Positions 6,667 through 9,947 of a stretch of 9,947 nt of DNA are shown here, one piece after another. The stretch's first letter is position 1. Each line of letters begins with the position of its first letter. The DNA comes from CAWJHE01 sp964614855. GTDB lineage: Bacteria > Chloroflexota > Anaerolineae > Anaerolineales > UBA4823. The DNA is taken from positions 1 to 9,947 of the forward strand of contig CAZTMX010000102.1 of assembly GCA_964614855.1 (NCBI GenBank), given 5' to 3'. The position numbers were made by a program, and so were the translations under genes. Below the pieces are notes generated by a model. The model searched no databases. It had not been told where the DNA came from and worked only from the letters and a program-made list of their open reading frames with translations.

Positions 6667-7578
6667 ATGTCCCCTGACCAGTTCTCCCCAGATCAACCTG
6701 CCGCTGCTCATGTCAGCTCTAATAGCCTGCTTCTGCCAACGATAAAATCCTGGCGCTACTACCTTGAAGACCAAAATTTATCTCCGCACACCGTCAAAGC
6801 TTTTACCGCTGACCTCAATTTACTGGCTACTTACCTGCCTGCCGACCGGTCTCTGGGATCGATCTCCACCCAGGAATTGTTAAATTTTCTGGATTGGCTG
6901 CAAACAGGACGAGATGTTCGCTGCAGCCCAAAGACGCTCTCCAGGCGAATTACATCCCTCAAAGCCTTCTTTCGCTGGCTGACACAATTCGGTGTGCTGC
7001 TCATCGACCCGGCTGAAAAGGTGCCCCAGAAAACGGTCATCAGCCCCCTGCCCATTATATTGACCCCAGATGAAATCCAAAAAGTAATCGATGCAGCGGA
7101 AGCACAGCGCAAAAGAGCCAGGCCGGATGCACGCTCACTTACCTTGCTTTTACTGCTGCTGAGCACTGGCATCAAAAAAGGGGAATGCCTCAATCTGAAC
7201 ATCAACCACATTGATCTGGAGAATGATAACGGTCCTTTATTGTATATCCGTTACCCCAATCCCCAACACCGTTATAAAGAACGAAAAATCACCTTGCCCG
7301 AAAGCTGGATAGAGCCATACCTGGAATACAAGGCGCAGTACGAGTTAAAGGATGCTGTATTTCCCTGGTCGCAAAGACGCCTGGAATATTTACTGGAAGA
7401 CCTTTCCAATGAAGCGGGAATTGACAAACATCTTTCTTTCGATATGTGCCGGTGGACTTGCGCTCTGAACGACTGGCGCTCTGGGATGGAACATGCCAAG
7501 ATCCGCCAAAAAATGGGGGTTTCGAAAATTCAGTGGCGTGAGATTAATATGAAGTTGGAGAAACTGAACCAATCCTAG
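6667..7578 (+). CDS. Tyrosine-recombinase-fold protein lacking most catalytic residues
   Basis: The 303-residue protein has the two-domain plan of XerC/XerD-type integrases. A SAM-like core-binding domain lies at about 22-108 (LSPHTVKAFTADLNLLATYL at 38-57, SRRITSLKAFFRWL at 92-105), and a catalytic-type domain at about 130-300. Aligning by eye with XerD-like motifs, the first catalytic Arg is Lys170 (STGIKKGE), the His of HxxR is Asp259 with Arg262 kept (FDMCRWT), the His/Trp of the LGH motif is Val285 (MGVSK), and the nucleophilic Tyr is Asn294 (REINMKL). A possible beta-hairpin Lys204 remains. Strand cleavage is therefore unlikely; DNA binding may persist. The reading frame is intact, with its own promoter, ribosome site and terminator, which argues against a decaying pseudogene. 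No attachment sites or cargo genes are evident. Sure of the fold, fairly sure of the residue losses, function unknown. Confidence 0.85.
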   Translation: MSPDQFSPDQPAAAHVSSNSLLLPTIKSWRYYLEDQNLSPHTVKAFTADLNLLATYLPADRSLGSISTQELLNFLDWLQTGRDVRCSPKTLSRRITSLKAFFRWLTQFGVLLIDPAEKVPQKTVISPLPIILTPDEIQKVIDAAEAQRKRARPDARSLTLLLLLLSTGIKKGECLNLNINHIDLENDNGPLLYIRYPNPQHRYKERKITLPESWIEPYLEYKAQYELKDAVFPWSQRRLEYLLEDLSNEAGIDKHLSFDMCRWTCALNDWRSGMEHAKIRQKMGVSKIQWREINMKLEKLNQS

Positions 7579-7613
7579 TATTGTGAATGCACTCAGACAG
7601 CTGATAATTCCTG

Positions 7614-7651
7614 CCCCAGGTTTGGTGACTGTCGGTTACCCTGGGGTTTTT
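7614..7651 (+). terminator. Rho-independent terminator after the recombinase-like gene
   Basis: CCCCAGG (7614-7620) pairs with CCTGGGG (7640-7646) around a 19-base loop and is followed by five Ts (7647-7651). It lies 36 bases after the stop codon at 7578 and insulates the following AOR gene. Confidence 0.78.
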
Positions 7652-7695
7652 AAATTCATTATTCAAGACCTTTCAAATTAAGTTTTTCCTTAAAA

Positions 7696-7724
7696 TTGCA
7701 AAGTCGCGCCGTCAATGCTAGTAT
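7696..7724 (+). promoter_or_regulatory. Candidate extended -10 promoter of the AOR gene
   Basis: TTGCAA (7696-7701) and TAGTAT (7719-7724) are 17 bases apart, and the -10 is preceded by TGC (7716-7718), an extended -10 element that can offset the imperfect hexamers. Initiation near 7731 would give a leader of about 68 bases. A small inverted repeat, TTAAG/CTTAA (7678-7682, 7689-7693), lies just upstream of the -35. Confidence 0.5.
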
Positions 7725-7758
7725 TAAATCAAATTTTTGTACCAATATTTAGAAACTT

Positions 7759-7779
7759 TAAACAACAGTTTTTTGTTTA
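7759..7779. repeat. Perfect 7-bp inverted repeat in the AOR leader
   Basis: TAAACAA (7759-7765) and TTGTTTA (7773-7779) are exact inverted copies around a 7-base loop. They lie between the candidate promoter and the ribosome binding site. An operator for a dimeric regulator is possible; as an RNA hairpin it would be weak, being almost all A-U. Confidence 0.4.
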
Positions 7780-7798
7780 TCAAGCTTAGGAGGCCATG

Positions 7799-9616
7799 AT
7801 GACACTAGGAGGTTATGCCCACTGCATTGCCCACTTCGACCTGAGCGATGCAAGTATCAGTTATAAGGATATTCCCGAAGAATGGGCGCTGAAATATATC
7901 GGCGGCCGCGGCCTGGGGGTGCGATATGTATTCGAAAACGGCCCGCAGGTAGATCCACTTTCTCCCGATAACCTGCTCTGCTTTATGAACGGCCCGTTGA
8001 CCGGGTCTGAAGCCAATATGAGTGGGCGCCTTGCAGTGGTGACCAAATCCCCCTTGACCGGGACCGTCACCGACAGCCACCACGGCGGGTGGTCTGCCGC
8101 CAGGTTGCGCTGGGCGGGGTTTGATGGGTTGATCTTCAAAGGCAAGGCTTCAAAGCCCGTTTACGTGTACATCACAGAAGGCAAAGCAGAAATCCTGGAT
8201 GCCGCAGAAGTATGGGGCAAAGGCGTTCACGACACAGTAAAATTCTTCAAAGAAAAATACGGTGAAAAAGATCTTTCGGTCATCGCAATCGGACAGGGCG
8301 GTGAAAAACTCTCCCGTTTCGCCTGTTGGGTGAATGAAAATGACCGCGCCAGCGGTCGAGGCGGCACCGGTTGCGTGGGCGGCAGCAAAAATCTCAAAGC
8401 CATTGTCATCAAAGCGACAAAAAAGATGACAAAAGCTGCAGATCGCGACGCCTGGAAGGCAGCCCACAAACGCGCCCTGGCGACCATCATGGACGAGAAG
8501 AATATCACCAGCCCGCGCAAAGGCGGTCTCTCGGTATACGGCACAAACGTCCTGATGAATATCTCCAATAATATCGGCGGTCTGCCCACCCGGAATGCCC
8601 AGGTGACTGCATTTGGATCACAAGCTGAATTGATCAGCGGTGAGTATGTCAAAGCAAACATCCTGGTCAACGACCCGACCTGCCATGCCTGCCCTGTGGC
8701 GTGCAAAAAGGAAGTGGAAGTTAAAGAAGGCCCCTTCAAGGGTTTGCGCATGGAAAGCATCGAGTACGAACCTGCCTGGGCTTTTGGCGCCGACTGCGGA
8801 AATGATAATATCAACAGCGTAGCCAAGATGATCGACCAGTGCAATGACTATGGGTTGGATGCTATTGAAATGGGTAACACCCTGGCAACTTATTTGGAAG
8901 CCTGCCAGCGGGGCTACACCAATGGGCAGGATAAACTGGAATGGGGTGACTACGAAGGCATGGTGGCGATGGTCACCAAGACTGCCTTCCGTGAAGGCCC
9001 TGGCGATGTCCTGGCTGAAGGCCCAGCACGTGCTGCCATTGCTTACGGGCACCCCGAAATCGGTATGACTGTCAAAGGCCAGGCGATCCCAGCATACGAC
9101 CCGCGCGGTTACAAAGGCATGGGGATTGCCTACGCCACCAGCAACCGCGGCGCCTGCCACCTGCGCGCCTACACCCCTGCCAGCGAATTGAGCCTGATCC
9201 CCCTGCCGACAGATCCGTTAGCTTGGAAGGGAAAAGGAGAATTGGTCAAGATATTACAGGATATCCATTCCTTCTCCGACAGCCTGGACCTGTGCAAATT
9301 CAGTGCCTTTGCTGAAGGGGTTGATGAATATGCCCAGCAATATTCAGCCGTGGTCGGCGTTCCTTTCACTGGCGCTGATGTGCTGAAAACTGGCGAACGT
9401 ATCTACAACCTGGAGCGCCATTACAACAACCTGGCTGGCTTCAGGGAAGGCAGCGACTATCTGCCAGAACGTTTCCTGAAAGAACCGTCCACCATGCCTG
9501 GTTCGGTCGGACATGTGTGCGAGCTCGACTTGATGCTGGAAGAGTATTACGCCGTTCGCGGTTGGGAGAATGGTGTGGTGCCAGAAGCCAAGCTCCAGGA
9601 GCTTGGTATCCTGTAA
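7799..9616 (+). CDS. Aldehyde:ferredoxin oxidoreductase (AOR) family tungsten/molybdopterin enzyme
   Basis: Cytosolic oxidoreductase that would oxidise aldehydes to carboxylates, or the reverse, with ferredoxin, using tungsten or molybdenum bis-pyranopterin and one [4Fe-4S] cluster. It is full length (605 residues). Visible: KYIGGRGLGVRYVFEN (32-47), GPLTGSEANMSGR (65-77), SHHGGWSAARLRWAGFDGL (93-111), RGGTGCVGGSKNLKAI (187-202), cluster ligands Cys295, Cys298 and Cys302 (C-x2-C-x3-C) and Cys499 (DSLDLCKF), EYEPAWAFGADCG (322-334), NDYGLDAIEMG (349-359), RGACHLRAY (450-458), and a C-terminal YYAVRGWENG-x-VP motif typical of the family. The substrate cannot be read from sequence. ATG 7799 is five bases after AGGAGG; ATG 7796 is only two bases after it and less likely. 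No ferredoxin-like subunit or MoaD-like partner lies beside it. Own promoter and terminator suggest a single-gene transcript. Confidence 0.95.
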   Translation: MTLGGYAHCIAHFDLSDASISYKDIPEEWALKYIGGRGLGVRYVFENGPQVDPLSPDNLLCFMNGPLTGSEANMSGRLAVVTKSPLTGTVTDSHHGGWSAARLRWAGFDGLIFKGKASKPVYVYITEGKAEILDAAEVWGKGVHDTVKFFKEKYGEKDLSVIAIGQGGEKLSRFACWVNENDRASGRGGTGCVGGSKNLKAIVIKATKKMTKAADRDAWKAAHKRALATIMDEKNITSPRKGGLSVYGTNVLMNISNNIGGLPTRNAQVTAFGSQAELISGEYVKANILVNDPTCHACPVACKKEVEVKEGPFKGLRMESIEYEPAWAFGADCGNDNINSVAKMIDQCNDYGLDAIEMGNTLATYLEACQRGYTNGQDKLEWGDYEGMVAMVTKTAFREGPGDVLAEGPARAAIAYGHPEIGMTVKGQAIPAYDPRGYKGMGIAYATSNRGACHLRAYTPASELSLIPLPTDPLAWKGKGELVKILQDIHSFSDSLDLCKFSAFAEGVDEYAQQYSAVVGVPFTGADVLKTGERIYNLERHYNNLAGFREGSDYLPERFLKEPSTMPGSVGHVCELDLMLEEYYAVRGWENGVVPEAKLQELGIL

Positions 9617-9636
9617 ATTTCGCTTAAGCAAGTAAT

Positions 9637-9669
9637 AAGGGCTGCCCGGTTCTTGCGAGCAGCCCTTTT
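9637..9669 (+). terminator. Rho-independent terminator after the AOR gene
   Basis: AAGGGCTGC (9637-9645) pairs perfectly with GCAGCCCTT (9659-9667) around a 13-base loop, followed by TTATTT. It starts 21 bases after the AOR stop and ends just before the stop of the convergent gene. On the minus strand the trailing T-tract is weak (TTATTA), so termination is expected mainly on the plus strand. Confidence 0.88.
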
Positions 9670-9671
9670 AT

Positions 9672-9938
9672 TTATCCACCAGCTCTTAGCAGCTTTTTCT
9701 CCAACTCAAGGACAAAACCCTGCGCTTTGTCCAGATCGATCTCTACATCCAAATATACCTGGCCTACTTTTAAGGACCCAACCTGGAAATCTTCAATTTG
9801 TTCTAGCCTGGCGGTCCATCCATCCCCCAAAACACTTCCATCTTCTATTTTGTCGCCACCCAGCTCTACCAGGTATTCCTGCAAAAGCCAAAGGGGCAGG
9901 GACCGCAAGATGCGGTCAAAGTTAAAAACTCTGCTCAT
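9672..9938 (-). CDS. Conserved hypothetical small protein (possibly DUF1952-like)
   Basis: The 88-codon frame gives a soluble, acidic protein with no membrane segment. It has an N-terminal amphipathic helix (FDRILRSLPLWLLQEYLVEL, 7-26), a Gly-rich turn (GDGWTARLEQIEDFQVGSLK, 38-57), a strand-like VGQVYLDVEIDLD (58-70) and a C-terminal helix ending KKLLRAGG. The pattern recalls small DUF1952-type proteins, but this is weak memory, not an established match. The ATG at 9938 is preceded by GGGGG only three bases away, and the frame stays open to the window edge, so the true start may lie outside. It converges on the AOR gene. Compact domain pattern and codon use suggest a genuine gene; function unknown. 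Confidence 0.68.
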   Translation of the reverse strand: MSRVFNFDRILRSLPLWLLQEYLVELGGDKIEDGSVLGDGWTARLEQIEDFQVGSLKVGQVYLDVEIDLDKAQGFVLELEKKLLRAGG

Positions 9939-9947
9939 CAGCCCCCA

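Noticed and set aside
6477..7795. Recombinase-like gene as part of an integrative element
   Set aside because: No tRNA, direct repeats, transposase, phage or conjugation genes flank it, and the catalytic residues are missing.
7652..7795. Riboswitch in the AOR leader (such as a Moco/Tuco-type element)
   Set aside because: The leader is only about 68 bases from the predicted start, very AT-rich, and shows no multi-helix fold beyond one weak hairpin.
8227..8844. 205-codon minus-strand open frame opposite the AOR gene
   Set aside because: It is antisense to conserved AOR motifs including the cluster Cys region, with no recognisable domain and no promoter or ribosome site.

Overview
The window most likely comes from the chromosome of an anaerobic Chloroflexota bacterium of the class Anaerolineae. 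This is inferred from protein character: Lon, FolC, SanA-like, HD and tungsten-type AOR proteins of that flavour, moderate GC, and a small lipoprotein with a Pro/Ala/Tyr-rich linker. No rRNA marker is present, so the assignment is moderate. Nothing indicates a phage, plasmid, insertion sequence or CRISPR array. No gene-free stretch exceeds about 220 bases.

Left part (1-4675, minus strand): a tight three-gene run read right to left. folC (folylpolyglutamate/dihydrofolate synthase) is followed with no spacer (stop TAG abutting ATG) by lon (ATP-dependent protease). After 22 bases comes an AlbA_2/Schlafen-type putative ATP- or nucleic-acid-binding gene that runs off the left edge. This last gene has no stop in the window and is easily missed, but its frame is open for 253 codons with recognisable family motifs.

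Middle (4769-5997, plus strand): after a 93-bp divergent spacer, a membrane-anchored SanA/YdcF-type DUF218 protein overlaps by 4 bp (ATGA) a complete HD-domain phosphohydrolase. The pair ends at a perfect 12-bp-stem terminator with A/T tracts on both sides. The terminator also serves the convergent lipoprotein gene (6066-6476, minus), whose domain recalls the extracytoplasmic region of FtsH.

Right part (6477-9947): the lipoprotein gene and a tyrosine-recombinase-like gene (6667-7578, plus) are read outward from a shared 190-bp region with two abutting sigma70-like promoters. The recombinase homologue has lost most catalytic residues, including the nucleophilic tyrosine (Asn instead), so it is probably a DNA-binding protein rather than an integrase. 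After its terminator, a monocistronic-looking aldehyde:ferredoxin oxidoreductase family gene (7799-9616) has its own extended -10 promoter, a symmetric leader element and a duplicated Shine-Dalgarno. A hairpin terminator separates it from a convergent 88-codon conserved hypothetical gene at the right edge.

The genes are mostly housekeeping (proteostasis, folate, envelope, oxidoreductase). I see no convincing multi-gene novel system. The points most worth following are the catalytically degenerate recombinase homologue with its divergent FtsH-like lipoprotein neighbour, the AlbA_2 gene coupled to lon, and the layered leader of the AOR gene.
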